64,000 nucleotides of DNA from Micropterix aruncella (taxonomy: Eukaryota > Arthropoda > Insecta > Lepidoptera > Micropterigidae): assembly GCA_944548615.1 (NCBI GenBank), contig OX155957.1, forward strand, positions 3,650,795 through 3,714,794, written 5' to 3'. The translations under genes were made by a program, and so were the position numbers. The notes beneath the pieces are model-generated. The model searched no databases and was not told the origin of the DNA. It was given only the letters and a program-made list of their open reading frames with translations. Positions 38,539-50,655 of this stretch are shown here, piece after piece. Positions within the stretch are counted from its first letter, which is position 1, and each line of letters begins with the position of its first letter.

Positions 38539-39270
38539 TTTATTTATATATTTGTTTATTCACTTATTACTAATCAACATAACAGTAAAACCAAGGCATT
38601 GAGAAGTAAATAAAGAACCGTAACTATACAAAAAGAATGACACTTATAATACTAGCTATCATATAAGAATAAATAATTAATAGCTTGCATTTTAAACAAG
38701 TGAGGATTGGCGGTAAAAATATCGAAATCTGGTGTCATCGAGTGAATTTCATTTAAGCGCCGCAAAGCGCGCACCAACAAGTTCCACCTCGTAAAGTTAG
38801 TGCGCGAGAACGGTTCCGGGAAAATATGGTGCGATCGAGCACGGAGATAATTGTTTGGTATGAAAAGATCCACCTTGGCTAGTAAGCTAGGGTTATCAGT
38901 TTTACCACGAATTACATAGATTGTAAACATAGGCCATGGTCAGCATTTCTCTTTTGAGACAGACAGAATTATATCCAACCATGCCTGTGATAAATGCAGT
39001 CTGATACAAAAATGGATAATATCCTTACTGCTTGAAGTACAAAAATCTCATAAAACACTTCTGTACCTTTCCAACTATATACCACGTGCGCATAACCCGA
39101 ATATTATTGAAGTGCTTGGATTGCCGTATCACCAACCCTAGAAGCTTGAAATAAGTTGTAGATAGTTGCCTAACGTGTTCCTTGAAGTTTAACTTGGGGT
39201 CGAAAAAACTCCTAAGTCCTTGACTTCAGTCACTCTGGGAAGCACACATCCAGCGATGGAGTAATCATAT
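38534..39270 (-). pseudogene. Decayed LINE RT C-terminal half with (TAAA)n tail, nested in the GC-rich repeat
   Basis: On the minus strand, from about 39270: a degraded VLPRVTEVKDLGVFFDPKL stretch (the KDLGVxxDxxL motif after the palm), KVQKCFMRFLYF-like sequence (VQKKFLRYLxF motif), GMVGYNSVCLKREMLTM, then the clean frame 38930-38652 with LLVRALRRLNEI and DFDIFTANPHLFKMQA. The tail is the TTTATTTATATATTTG region at 38539-38560. Several frameshifts and stops. All pieces fit the C-terminal half of a CR1/Jockey-group RT. Confidence 0.65.
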
Positions 39271-39330
39271 ATCAGTTATAACTCCCTGGGGCAACAGGTT
39301 CGCCCGTTGTTATTCACACCTCTCGTATGT
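39271..39330 (+). repeat. GC-rich dispersed repeat, terminal remnant
   Basis: AACTCCCTGGGGCAACAGGT then TCGCCCGTTGT, the closing block of the family, resuming after the LINE insertion. Confidence 0.65.
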
Positions 39331-39676
39331 GCCTATTACTTAGATCAGTTGCGCCTGGCGTAAGGTTAGAAATTAGTATGGGTAATTTCGACCCGTGTAT
39401 AGTGAGAATGAGGTTTCATTAGTCGGTGCCGCACGGTTAGATACCGATTATGCGTACCCGCAGTCCTGCCGTGCGTTCGACGCTGAAAACCTTTAGCTGT
39501 TAGCGATTTTTTCCCGCTTTTGAACAATCAGCGCGGATGTCACTCAAAGCGGTAATTTCTCCCTCTGAAGTTAAAAGTTCAGGTTGATCGAAGCGTGAAT
39601 AATCGCGGTCTGATTTTTTGGAGAGCTGCGATTTCTGCGGGTTCGAAATGAAAGGTTCCGGTGACGCGTGAACGGA
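39331..39676. other. CpG-containing DNA, possible 5' UTR/promoter
   Basis: Less AT-rich than its surroundings, with GCCGCACGG, GTGCGTTCGACG and GGTGACGCGTGAACGG. No repeat relation noticed. It directly precedes the short candidate exon below. Confidence 0.3.
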
Positions 39677-39687
39677 TGAGTGCCAGG
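39677..39687 (+). CDS. Very short candidate first exon (tentative)
   Basis: ATG AGT GCC AG followed by GTGAGAAAG, a near-consensus splice donor, after CpG-rich sequence. Only three and two-thirds codons, so it may be coincidence. No continuation was identified. Confidence 0.15.
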
Positions 39688-40337
39688 TGAGAAAGTTTGG
39701 GAAAATACGGAAGGGAAGGGGATTATTTGTCGATTACGTTTGTCCTATATATGTATATGTGGCGTCCAGGATTTAAGGTTGAATCGGTTGAAATATATCC
39801 CAGAATTCGACATATACTACTGCTATATACTACTAGCGGGTGGGAGAATAGTCGCTTTCGGATTTAAAACTGTAACCTCTATGATAACAAGAACTGTCAA
39901 TTCAAAATTGAAAAAACATGAACATGGCAGCAGTTACAATACTTCATTTATTTTATTTATCACAAATAATTTGTTCGCGATAAAAAGCATGTTTTTCAAA
40001 TAATAAATTTCTTCGACGAAACAATATTCGTCGACATAAAATTCAATTTACAGAAGCTCCGTTGCGGCCCAGTTGACCAGTGTTTAAAGACGATTGCACA
40101 TTCTGTGGGTCAGTCGACGGGACTTGTCCAAGGCCTGTGACGCCTTTCACTGGGATACTGCCTTTTAGCGGGGCTTCACGTAAGCCGGCCCCATTGACCT
40201 GGCTTTCTGAAGTTGGTGTCGTAGAGCCACGCGCCCTGCGGGAGTCAAATCGTAACTATCGCGCGCCAATCGTGACGCTTCTTATAGCGTCGCGCGGTTG
40301 CCCTCGGTGCTCAAGCAGTAAAGCCTTTTTCCACCGT
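39688..40337. other. Unassigned DNA
   Basis: 40090-40320 is GC-rich and open on the plus strand for about 80 codons before the CGT/CAT repeat, but no protein is recognised and codon use is dominated by the repeat. Confidence 0.3.
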
Positions 40338-40383
40338 CGTCGTCGTCGTCGTCGTCGTCATCATCATCATCATCATCAGCAAC
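40338..40383 (+). repeat. (CGT)n(CAT)n microsatellite
   Basis: About seven CGT units followed by six CAT units, then CAGCAACAG. In frame this would give Arg and His runs, but there is no support for translation. Confidence 0.9.
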
Positions 40384-41994
40384 AGGAAAAAATGTATTGA
40401 ACACGGCACTATGCTCGTAACATACCCTAACTAAATTCGATCTATCAATTCAGCGAGTCCGTATGATACCGGCAAGTGCTTTCTCTTTCGAATAATCCGG
40501 CTAAAAGAGATGTAATTTCCTTGACCGGGGAGTGAGGTAACAATTTAATAAAAAGAAGAACATACACGTATCCTATTACTGATATTATCTTCTTCTTCAA
40601 TTTCCTGTCATAACGAATATTAAGTTCAAGAATGTAGCAATGTAATTAAATTAATGGGCAATTTTAAGGGAGTCCAATTCCGTCGGGAGTATTTTGCCTC
40701 TATCTTTAGTTTTTAATAAATGGTCCCTCTTCTCCATCTTGTTTAATTACTGCCGTTCAGAAGCATAAGCAAGGCATAATTTTCGTTTTTTTTCTATTTT
40801 CGTGTTATTAATAAGTAAATATTTACAGTTAAGATTGAGCAGAAGTATCAAATATTTGAAAATTTCATCATCGGCTCATTTAAATCTAGTAATTAGAATG
40901 ATGTAGTGGGTTCCAAATTTCGTCAGAATATGACATAAAATTTTCCTATAATATTTCTCAAAAAATATGAACATAAATTCTTTCTGCCATCTGAAGATGT
41001 GGTATAGTGTAATGTGAATCAAACTCCTAAAAAAAAATGTGCGTAGCAGATCCGACGCGCGACTGGAGTTTACTCTTTAAGTGCATTTGTCATTGTATAT
41101 ACATATGTAAAATAGGGAAAGGGGGTAAATAAACGCATCTCTTATAATACTGAAAGAATATATACGAGTATACTTTTATTCATAAAACATTGCTTGTGTG
41201 CTTCATTTATTAAATGATTAATTGTTCGATTGATTGATGATTGATTGATTCATTGATTGATTGATTAAACGTATATTAGTATGCTTAGATGGCGGTAACA
41301 TTATTTCATTTATGAAAACATAACGCTTTTTGTTACCGTTATATTTTACTACCCATTTTAGTACCGCAGGTTTCAAATGAAATATATTCTTAAGGCGTGA
41401 ACTCTAATGAACTCTAATAATAAGAAGAGAAAATGACACAAATTTTATTGCTGCAAATACTGTAACCACCATAACCAATAGGTATTGAACCAGCTTGCCA
41501 AAAACGATTGTGCTTTTATTTACAAAGCTATCCACAAATTGTCATATTGGCGTGATCGTCGCAAAATGTAATAACCCTAATATCGTCTGAAACTATTTCA
41601 TTTCACGAGACGGCAAGGCATTTATAGTAGCAGAGCAACAACTGCGGACGCTGTATTGTTGTTATCCAAGCTGAACGGCTCTCCCGGCATTTCAGAAATT
41701 GCACCGTGGAATTCGTTCGGCGGACAGAAACAGCTGTTGCCGAATGGCTTATTTGGCTGTCGAGATTGTTAGACATTAAAATATCTACGAATACAGCGCT
41801 GCTCCTCGTTGCGGGTCTTGGTTTTTATACACATTTCAATAACTGCGGCCACGTTAAAAACTACTTCAGATTTGCTTTTCACTGGTAAACTTTATACTAA
41901 GATAGGGCATCCAGGTATTGGACTTACATTTACCACATATGTTAGGAAAGTGGAAATATTCAAATTCGAATACTAAAACAAATTCGAATACTTA
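40384..41994. other. Unassigned AT-rich DNA
   Basis: Contains an imperfect (ATTG)n tract at about 41216-41270 and a CpG-bearing patch at 41590-41760. No gene recognised. Confidence 0.4.
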
Positions 41995-43338
41995 AAGCTC
42001 TGGACAGCCGCAAGCAAGTGGACGTGATATTTACTGATTTTTCAAAGGCTTTCGACAAAGTGAATACCTCTTTGCTCTTGCAGAAGTTATACCGTTTAGG
42101 CATTCACGGTTCTTTGCTACGATGGATGGAATCATACTTATCGAATCGATCCCAATTAGTCCAAGTAAACGGACATTTGTCTAAAGCCATCGACGTCACC
42201 TCCGGTGTGCCACAGGGAAGCCATTTAGGGCCTGTTTTATTCACGCTGTTTATCAACGACATCGGAAAATGTTTCAGGAAATCGCAATTCTTACTTTATG
42301 CTGATGACCTTAAAATTTTCAATACGATTGCTTCTGCTGATGACTGCTATGATATTCAAGCCGAACTAATAAATTTACAAGAATATTGCGTAACAAATAA
42401 ACTGTACTTAAACCTAAATAAATGCAAAACCATGTCTTTTTCTAGATCTCATCGGCCTACACATTACCAATATGATATTAACGCGCATAAACTGGAAAGA
42501 GTTTCTGAATTCACTGACTTGGGTATAACATTTAATAGTAAACTTAACTTCAATACTCATATCGAGCTAATGACTTCCAAATGTTACCAGTTGCTGGGAT
42601 TCATTTGGAGGGTAACGAAGCCGTTCAAGGATTTCCGCGTTGTTATGCTCCTGTTTACATCGCTTGTCCGGAGTAGACTGGAGTTTGGCAGTGTGATTTG
42701 GAATCCATGTTACGAACAATATGTTTCAGACATTGAAAGAGTTCAGAAAACGGTTCTGAGGTGGATGCGTTTTAAATTCTTTCACGAAATAGAATTCGCC
42801 GATTACAACGCCCAAACTCACTTTTTTAAATGTCAATCTCTGAAGACGAGACGTACTCTTACAGATCTTCTCCTCATTAATTCACTCTTTACCCATAAAC
42901 TCGACTGCCCTGATCTGCTCAGTTGTTTCCCGCTGAACGTTCCGTCGATCCACAGAACTCGTCGTTGTGATGTCTTCCGCCCGCCGCATTGTTCAACCAA
43001 TAACGCTCTATTCTCGCCGGTGCCCCGTATAATGCACTCATATGTGAAAATCGTAAATTGCTTTGATGGTATGCTTCTAAGTAAATCACAATTCAAGCAA
43101 CTCGCCTCTGCAAAAATAACGGACTAAAAAAAAAAAAAAACACCAAACGGAAATTAAAATAAAATATTTAAGTTATTAGAATAGTATAACAAAATAGGTA
43201 AATTATCAATAAGTAGAAAACGTTTTTAGATTTATATCAAATAACTTAATGTAATATTATCTCTAGTACGTAAGACTGATGTAAATCTGTTGTTTTTTCA
43301 AATAAAGAGAAAAAAAAAAAATAAAAAATAAAAAATAG
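41995..43338 (+). pseudogene. 5'-truncated CR1/Jockey-group LINE, RT from motif A, with poly(A)
   Basis: The frame runs from about 41995 (SRKQVDVIFTDFSKAFDKV, no ATG) to the stop at 43125. RT motifs in order: FTDFSKAFDKV (motif A), TSGVPQGSHLGPVLFTLFIN (B), LLYADDLKIFN (C, intact catalytic YADD), CVTNKLYLNLNKCKTMSF, FTDLGITFNSKL, LVRSRLEFGSVIWNP and VQKTVLRWM. The C-terminus has HRTRRCDVF. An A15 run follows the stop, then a 3' UTR with AATAAAGAG at 43300 and a second A-rich tail ending near 43338. Endonuclease, ORF1 and the N-terminal half of the RT are missing, so it cannot act alone. The remaining 369-plus codons have no stop, which suggests a fairly recent insertion. Confidence 0.85.
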
Positions 43339-45565
43339 CACCGAAAGGCTATACGAAATAAACACAATGATTACACAGAACTATACTACTCTATTAATGT
43401 CTTGCCTACAAGTTTTTCGTATGATATAATAATCTGCTTGACAACAGCGAAAACTGTTGATTACCTGCCGATCATGTATATAGTCGTCATCTCATCAACT
43501 CGGCCACTTGAAAAGGAATATTTGAAATATAACATGCAAAACAATTACCATGGCGATAGTACACTGGAATGCATTGTTCCAAAATAAATAAAACACTTTT
43601 CAGTAAAATTATGCAACTCAATCAGCAAATACTTGATTACGAAAACATTGAAACTTAAAAAACCAAGTAACCTAAATAATGATTTAACCAGGTAAGCTAA
43701 TTAAAACAATATAATGTAAATATGGTAACGGCGAAAAGTAAAAACTCTATTGCTAAATTTGCATAAATATGTGAAAGCATTAAGCATAATTGTTACTATG
43801 AAAAAAGATCATGTTTATTCACTTATCGTAAAGCGTATGTTTGGATTTAAGTTTACTTGTTAAGTGACGCTATTTACAGTAACTTTTATAGACCGGCTTT
43901 CTAGGAAGTTGTAGTATAATGAAAAGTTGTGATGCACTAAAAGACCCATTGCAACACTCAAGGTCTTGTCTTTATATTTCATAGGTCATATTCACATTAA
44001 ACTCAGTGATATATAGTAAGATCTATCTTAACATGGTCAAACTCTGTCATTATAAACTAGGTAAAATCCATCGACACTGCGGCTTGATTTTATTTTGTTT
44101 TAAATTTATAAGGTTTTAAAATCTTTTTTCAACAAAATTTTTTTTATAACTTTACTGTTACGATCTATGAATATAGCAGTCTGCTTTTTATTAACGTTTT
44201 AAAATATTTTACCTTATTAAATAAATTGTTTAAATTAAAAATTAAAAAGTGCTCTTTATTCTTTATTATTCTTAATATGTCTTTTTATACTTTATGTTAT
44301 TGTTGCTCTAATTTCTAGTAGGGCGACAACAGTATTTTTAAAATAGTTCATTACACTGTACGACACTTTTTTTAATAACCAATAAGATCTTCTACATCTT
44401 TTAGTTTTATTGTATTCTTTTACTGAACATAAGCATATGGACAAGACGATTTAGTTGAACCATATCAAATACGAAGGATCATTAATAAAATAATCACTCC
44501 ACAAGCCCGTGACGTAGTAACTGCACCATTACATGTCATCTACATACATTCATACGTACCGACCATAGTCCGAGATCCATATGTGATTTCTTTTGAAACA
44601 TTCGTTTTTCTGTGTATTACAGTTTTATATTTTTCTCAGTGTAGGTATGTGAGAATTTGCAGTTTGGTCTAGGGGTATCCTGTCCGTCGATAACACGTAC
44701 GCCCGAATAAAAAAACGTGTCATAAATCCGAGAGTTTTCGTTGCCGAATTGCATGAACGGTCGTATAAGTTCTAAATTGCATAAAGACAGCCTCCATTAT
44801 CATCTACCATATTATGTACCTACTAATGAAGGATGACGTCATGCCGCTCCGCCGGAAGGCATATTACTCATGAACAGGTCGATATAAATTAAGCTATTGG
44901 ATGAGTCACAAGCGGGCTAAAGCCGTGATGTCATTAAGATTCAATATCCCGCACTGATTGCGAGCGCCAACGCTGTTTCCGCTGAATTACTTCGCCAAAT
45001 TGGTTCCGTCCAAGCCACACTCACTACTCTGCCTTCACCACTCAGACACTCCAATTTCACCCTTGCGCTCCGTGCGGTCATTTATTTAGCTCGAGTGAAT
45101 ATTAGTTAACTGGTACCTTTTAAACTGCACAGTAGATTGTAGGCCCTACATCCAGAAATCCCTCTATTCTGAAAGAAGAACTCTATTCCTGCTCGTGGTT
45201 TCAAGATATTTTTATCCTGAATTCAATATCGCTCACTGAACTGAAGAATATACCTTTGCTCTGGCTTGAGATTTCAAGGTCGCACTCTTACGAAACTAAC
45301 CTCGTTCACGACTTCCTGAAAACTCAGCAAAATATCAGAATTAACATTAACCAGTAAGATAAATAGAAAACGAATAATTTAAAATATATTGTATTCCTAA
45401 AAGAAGATAATCAATTTAATTAGTGTTATCCAAAATCAATCCAATACGAGGGGATTAAAAAAAAATTGACAATAAGTTACAAATTGACAATAACTCTTTG
45501 GAACCATATTAAAATAAATACTGGCGGAAAGCTAATAAATCTGTTAGTATGCTCTAAAATATTAT
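43339..45565. other. Unassigned DNA
   Basis: 43340-44800 is AT-rich with nothing recognised. 44830-45120 is less AT-rich and has a TGACGTCA word (44834-44841), which might belong to a regulatory region. Confidence 0.35.
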
Positions 45566-46352
45566 ACAAAAATGATTTTCTTTTGTTTTATTTTAATTCA
45601 AAAAGAATTTTTCTCCTCCAGAAAAGAGCGGTACGCAGTTTATATAAAGTCTCACCAAGTAGTTCTTGTAAGCCGCTATTTGTAAAATCAGGAATAATGA
45701 CTCTATTTCTTCTTACATCTACCAAAATATTATCTACGCTCGTAGACACCTAACAGAAGCTCCGGTGGATAGTGATTTTCATCATCACCATACGAGGAAT
45801 AAATCCAATCTTCACATAAACCGACAGCGACTTAGCAAAGTGCGATACAGTTTTATTCACCAAAATTTGTCCTTCTATAATAAGATTCCAGAGCAAATGA
45901 AAATCCTTGGAGAGGACCAATTTAAAAAGATAATTATACATAATTTATCGTATAAGGGAGTTTGAAAATTCTGAGTTTATTTTCCATGTTGATGATTAAT
46001 GAAATGCGTAAAGTTTTATACATAATGGTATTATGATAGCTGACATTCTAGTTTTCATATAATTTATTATATATCTATTCATTAAAAAAAAAACGATGTC
46101 ATATCGCTGGATTGACAATAAAATACATATTTTTTGATTATACTACATAGAATTTGCATTTCTATTTTAATATATTATTCTCCCTGACTCATCACATTAG
46201 CATATTTTGATTATTTGAATATTACAGCCACGACAACTATCACGATAGTTATGTTTTTAATAATTAAATTTTTTGCATTTAATTTTGTGACGCATCCAAG
46301 TGTAGGAATGCCTATCTGCTGGAGTAGTTGATTGTATTGTATTGTATTGTAT
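45566..46352 (+). pseudogene. LINE RT C-terminal tail with (TGTAT)n end
   Basis: The first frame gives RIFLLQKRAVRSLYKVSPSS then CKPLFVKSGIMTLFSLY-type sequence. After a frameshift near 45710 it continues DSDFHHHHTRNKSNLHINRQ and FYNKIPEQMKIL, matching the IFxLQKRAIRxI, CxPLFxxLxILTLPSLY, HxxNTRxxxDL and FNxLPxxI motifs at the end of CR1/Jockey-group RTs. It stops at 45963. The 3' UTR ends in TTGTATTGTATTGTATTGTA at 46328-46352, a five-base tandem tail. No catalytic residues remain. Confidence 0.7.
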
Positions 46353-46404
46353 AAATACAGGTCATTTGTTTGTACTCTTATGTTGTCGAAGAGTGTTGGC
46401 GAAA

Positions 46405-46680
46405 ATGGAAAAAATCGAAATTAAGTACATTTGCTTAAATTTTTGCACGGAGCGAGTATTTCAAGACTTACGAGATACATTAGGGGATGATGCTCCCCCC
46501 CCCCATAGGTTGCACGTTAGTGTGAATTTAGGCTTAGAAGACTTTCAACTAACGATGACCCTTGTTCGGGTCGATCAACGACGTCAGTCACCGAACAAAC
46601 GGTTAAAAGTGCTGCACCGTTTGGATATACTGAATCGCCCTCAATAAAAAAAATATATAGGTTACGATCGCTTTAAATTG
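46405..46680 (+). pseudogene. mariner-family transposase N-terminal fragment
   Basis: From the ATG at 46405, MEKIEIKYICLNFCTER matches the mariner start (MEKxEIRxVIKYF). QDLRDTLGDDAP follows, then a C8 run at about 46497-46504 shifts the frame. Later, in another frame, STNDDPCSGRSTTSVTEQ (about 46550-46603) matches the region preceding the second helix-turn-helix (DxPRSGRPxTxxTxExV). No catalytic domain is present. The fragment at 36000-36350 covers a different part of the protein on the other strand. Confidence 0.7.
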
Positions 46681-48289
46681 CAAAATGAGAAGTTCATAAC
46701 TTCCAAAATCTCAGATAGTAAAAATCACAACTGTGAAATAACGCCTGCTACTTTTCCCTGCTAAATTCAATTCAATTCAATTCAATTCTTTATTAAGAAT
46801 GAATTGAAATGATTTTTGATAAAAAATAGTTATCGGTAAGATTAGTTATAGGAACGAAAAAGCTGTGCCAACATTTTTTTCCTTTAATAGGGTTGAACGA
46901 AAACGCAGATCTTTCGAAACAAAACAATAGAGAAAAATTTTTAATACAAAAGGAAACCTGACACCACCACGCTAGCCATTTTAAACTGAAGAGTACGCCG
47001 ACGCTCTCCGGTACCTACTCCTGTAAAAACGTAGCTATAAGGAAATTACCCGTTATAAAAAACCATCCTGTTTATCTCCACAGCGTATGCGTTAATTGCA
47101 TAGTGGACGTGCTGACCCAGAGCGCTATTTTTTGAGTTGATATAATTCACATGCTACTTTTTTGTACGTTTTGGCCCTTTATGAGCTATACTGCGATGTA
47201 ATTTATTTCAACGGAAGGTCGGATCGTGTAAAGGTCAGTACGTCTAATATAAAATGTAGTATACATCGGATGATCTGCTCCGCTAATCGCAATAAAGTCG
47301 GGCGAGGCTCAAAACTTCTAATGTGGACGAAAGTCCAGTCAACGAAGGGCTCTAGAGAACACGCAGGGGGGGGGGGATGAGGAGAGGAAGCTTCTTTCTC
47401 AAAAGGGGTAGTTAGGAGGTAAACATAATAAAAGTCCCCTCTTCTAGGTGAGGAACAGGGTTGGGGGGGGGGGGGGGGAGAGCAAGGAGGAAAATGCCCA
47501 TTTTCGGTTGTTTGCTTATAACTCAGAAACTGTATATCGTACCGGAAAATGTATTCTTTATATAATTAAAGATAATTAAATTTCTTTTATGAATGTCTAT
47601 TTATTTCCTTTTAGATATTTTCTATATATTTTCTTTTATATATTTTTTGTGTTTTATTTTTTAATGTCTTCATGTATTCCGGGATATTCGCTAACAAAAA
47701 TCGACACTTTTGGAAAAACTGTTTTTCGTCACATTTTTCGACAATCTTGTCCTTATATTAACTTTTTAAGGTGTAAACTAAAGGAACACGGCATCATAAC
47801 GCAACAAGCAACAGGCAATGTTGATTGTACCCATGTCTATTGAACAATCTATAAGCAAAAAATCACATTTTGCTATCATCGTAGAAGATATCGACCTCGC
47901 AGTGATGTTTACTGCAAATACTCCACCTGGCCATGATATTTAATTTATAAAACCTGGCAGAGCAAAAGCTCATACCAATATTCTCATCACCCACCAAATT
48001 CAGCAGCTGGGACATAAATTAATTCTGTTACTGCTTGCTGTTACTGGCTGAGATTCAACATGTACAACATCTAAAACTTGTTTTTATAAATCTTTACCAA
48101 AAAGACCCTGATATACGAAGAGCACTTTAGACTTGTCAACTACTACGAGCAACTCCGCCACCCCAGGAAAGTATAATGGTATATAATCATTCTTATAACC
48201 ATAAGCAAACGCAGTCTTAAAGACAAGACAGTCCATCGTCTGACTACCTGCCTGTGAGAGTCCATTGCCTTATCGCTTGGTACTGGGAA
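46681..48289. other. Unassigned DNA with simple repeats and G runs
   Basis: 46700-46860 shares the phrase CTGTGAAATA.C.CCTGCTA and TTTTTGATAAA with 51950-52010. An (AATTC)n pentamer lies at 46764-46790. Poly(G) runs occur at about 47364-47373 and 47464-47478. No gene recognised. Confidence 0.45.
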
Positions 48290-48595
48290 CTGCAACCAGC
48301 GGGCAGTGTCGCGCCCGCCTACCCCGTCGCCAAACCTACCAGATTTGGCCGGATTTCTTCGTCCACCAGTCTGGTCGTGGGTTCGAAGTCACTTGCGCGG
48401 CCTCCACCTGATGATAGAGGGAAGTCAGTTCGAATGTATCGCGGACCGTGATGCATTTTGCCCGTTTATTACACGGGACCGGCTAGCCATCGGGTCGTTT
48501 CAAGAGTAGCTGATATTAGTTCAATAACCACTTCCGGTTAATTAGGAAACGTATATTATCATTTCCAGACCCCCTCCCCCGGTGATTATTCATCG
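48290..48595 (-). repeat. GC-rich dispersed repeat, diverged reverse copy
   Basis: Shows the diverged variant also seen at 37850 and 62660: minus strand GGAGGCCGCGCAAGTGAC, TTCGTCC..AAATCTGG and the TGGAAATGATAATATA equivalent of the TCTGGAAACA block. Confidence 0.6.
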
Positions 48596-48599
48596 GAGT

Positions 48600-48935
48600 G
48601 TACAGTCCATTGGCTGATGCCGTACGATCTTCATCCCCCCGAGGATCGGATCCGCCTGTCGTGATAGCGCCCTTACTTCCAGTTGCAACCAGATTACTCC
48701 GGTCTTCCGACTGGTTACAGGTTCAAGGTCGCTTGCGCGGTCCTCTCCCTTACGTAGCGGTGATACGGTGTCTACCGAATCTATCGCAGACCACGGCATT
48801 CTTTGTACGGCTCTTCAACTGGTATCGGGTAGCCGATTGATCGTTTCAAGAGCAGTTGCCGTAAGGTAAAAACTACCTAGAGTCTTACCCTGGCTCGCAC
48901 TTCTACATGGAGGCCGCCGGTACTCTATTTTTTGC
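48600..48935 (-). repeat. GC-rich dispersed repeat, reverse copy
   Basis: Clear reverse copy (GGACCGCGCAAGCGACCTTG, TACGGCAACTGCTCTTGAAA, GGAGTAATCTGG on the minus strand), ending in a truncated TCCATGTAGAAGTGCGAGCC block. The plus-strand frame 48598-48840 is open and corresponds to those at 4067-4300 and 62411-62181 (minus). Confidence 0.75.
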
Positions 48936-50655
48936 TACTATTTACAACGGAGCCTCTAATATTTATGTTACATATAATGCAGCGTAGTTTAAAAAATGGG
49001 CATTTCTGTAAATAAATAAATAAATAAAATCATATCACTTTTACATTAAAAGCCGTAGTACAAAACCCTGATTTATTGCTAATAATTAATTAAGATTTAG
49101 GTACCTACCATGAAATAAATGAGCGTTTCTGATATAGTAGTGGGGGGGGGGGGGGGTAGAGTAACAGGCAATAATGTACATGATGACAATACATTCTTAT
49201 TACTTTTTTTTTTTTTTTTCAAATGAGCCAGTTGGCAGGAATCCCTACTCTTGGTATAGTCAAGTTGATTAACTGGTATTATACCTTATGTGGTATAATA
49301 ATTTTTTTAAACATCGACTATTATTTTTTAATTGTAAAACAATTAATATTTCAAATTAAAATAAAGATTTAAGATCTTTTTAAAATAATTGGAGCTGCTT
49401 AAATACTGCAGATAGTCTAAACATAAAAACGAAGAGTCGGTTATAAAACAGTAAAATTAAAATTATAAAAAATATAAAATTAAATCAATAACAGAAATCA
49501 ATAGAAATGGTCAATATATATTTTTATATTAAAATCCATCTTTGATAATCAATGATTGTATTTAGTAAATAATCAAAATTAGAAAATAAAAAAAAAATAA
49601 ATAAAAATAAGAAAAGATTGTAATATAAATAGTTATGGAAGATTAGGAAAATCAATACTTATCTTATTACTCTTAATTCTTATTACTCCGTATCTGAAAA
49701 ACGAACATGTTATTTCCTTTTCCATATTATACATAATTATCTATATCCATAATTAGGGAAGTAGCAGTCAGGTTCACGTTTAGTTAACCACTATTATGCA
49801 TGAGGTGACCTAATTAACTGCGTTATACAGCAAATACCTACGAGTAATGTATGTTGCACCTACGTTGTAATTGGCGCCCTATTGCGATAATAGAGCACGC
49901 TCTCAGTATAATTAACTCGACACTCTCTTTATTAAAAGGAACTCCTTACCTTACGCTGAATGCACCTTAGTTATGCTAAGTGACTATAAAGTTTTACCCG
50001 CTGCACTTTCAGGCGTCAGAAGACGCGGCGTTTCATTTTGTAGAGTGATGTTTTATTACTTAACGTTCAAATATATTGAATAGATAATTCCATGCCACTT
50101 TTATGGAGTAGATAATTTATCTACTTTGGCGAGTTAGGTTCAGAATGATTAAGATTATACGCAGTTAATTTTAGATGCTCTCACCGCAGCCGCGATGATA
50201 TCATATAAAGTCCACTTGCAAATTGCATGCTGTAACCTTTGGATATACCGTTCCGTCCTCAAAAAGGATAATATGTCGCATATGATCATTTTAATACTAA
50301 ACCTACCAGCAGCGGTCAAATTGACCGTTTTTAAACTTTTGTACAATTTATACATATTTTAATGTTATAATATGGCTATTAAACTATGCGACTTTTCTTA
50401 AAATTTGCATACAATATATTCCTTAGCATTTAGTTTTAGTTTTTTATTGTTTTTGCCACGATATATTTATTGTGTGTCCTTGCCTACCGCGGTCGGTCAA
50501 ATTGATCGGTGGAGAAAATATTTTATTTACTATTTTTTCTAAGGGCCGACTTCTATATGTGACCTGCGAGTAAAAGTAAAAGTATGAATAAAACTGTCAG
50601 TTTGCTCAATATACAATACATTTTGCTGCTTGGTTCGATCCACCGATATCGGGTG
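48936..50655. other. Unassigned AT-rich DNA
   Basis: A LINE-type tail, AAATAAATAAATAAATAAAA, lies at about 49011-49027. There is a G15 run at 49141-49156 and a T18 run at about 49205-49219. No gene recognised. Confidence 0.4.

Noticed and set aside
40080..40400. Arg/His-rich 106-codon frame
   Set aside because: The striking composition comes entirely from a CGT/CAT microsatellite; upstream residues resemble nothing.
48700..48760. tRNA-type B box (GGTTCAAGGTC-like) in the GC-rich repeat, suggesting a SINE
   Set aside because: No A box at the right distance, no fold resembling a tRNA, and no A-rich tail, so a SINE call is not supported.
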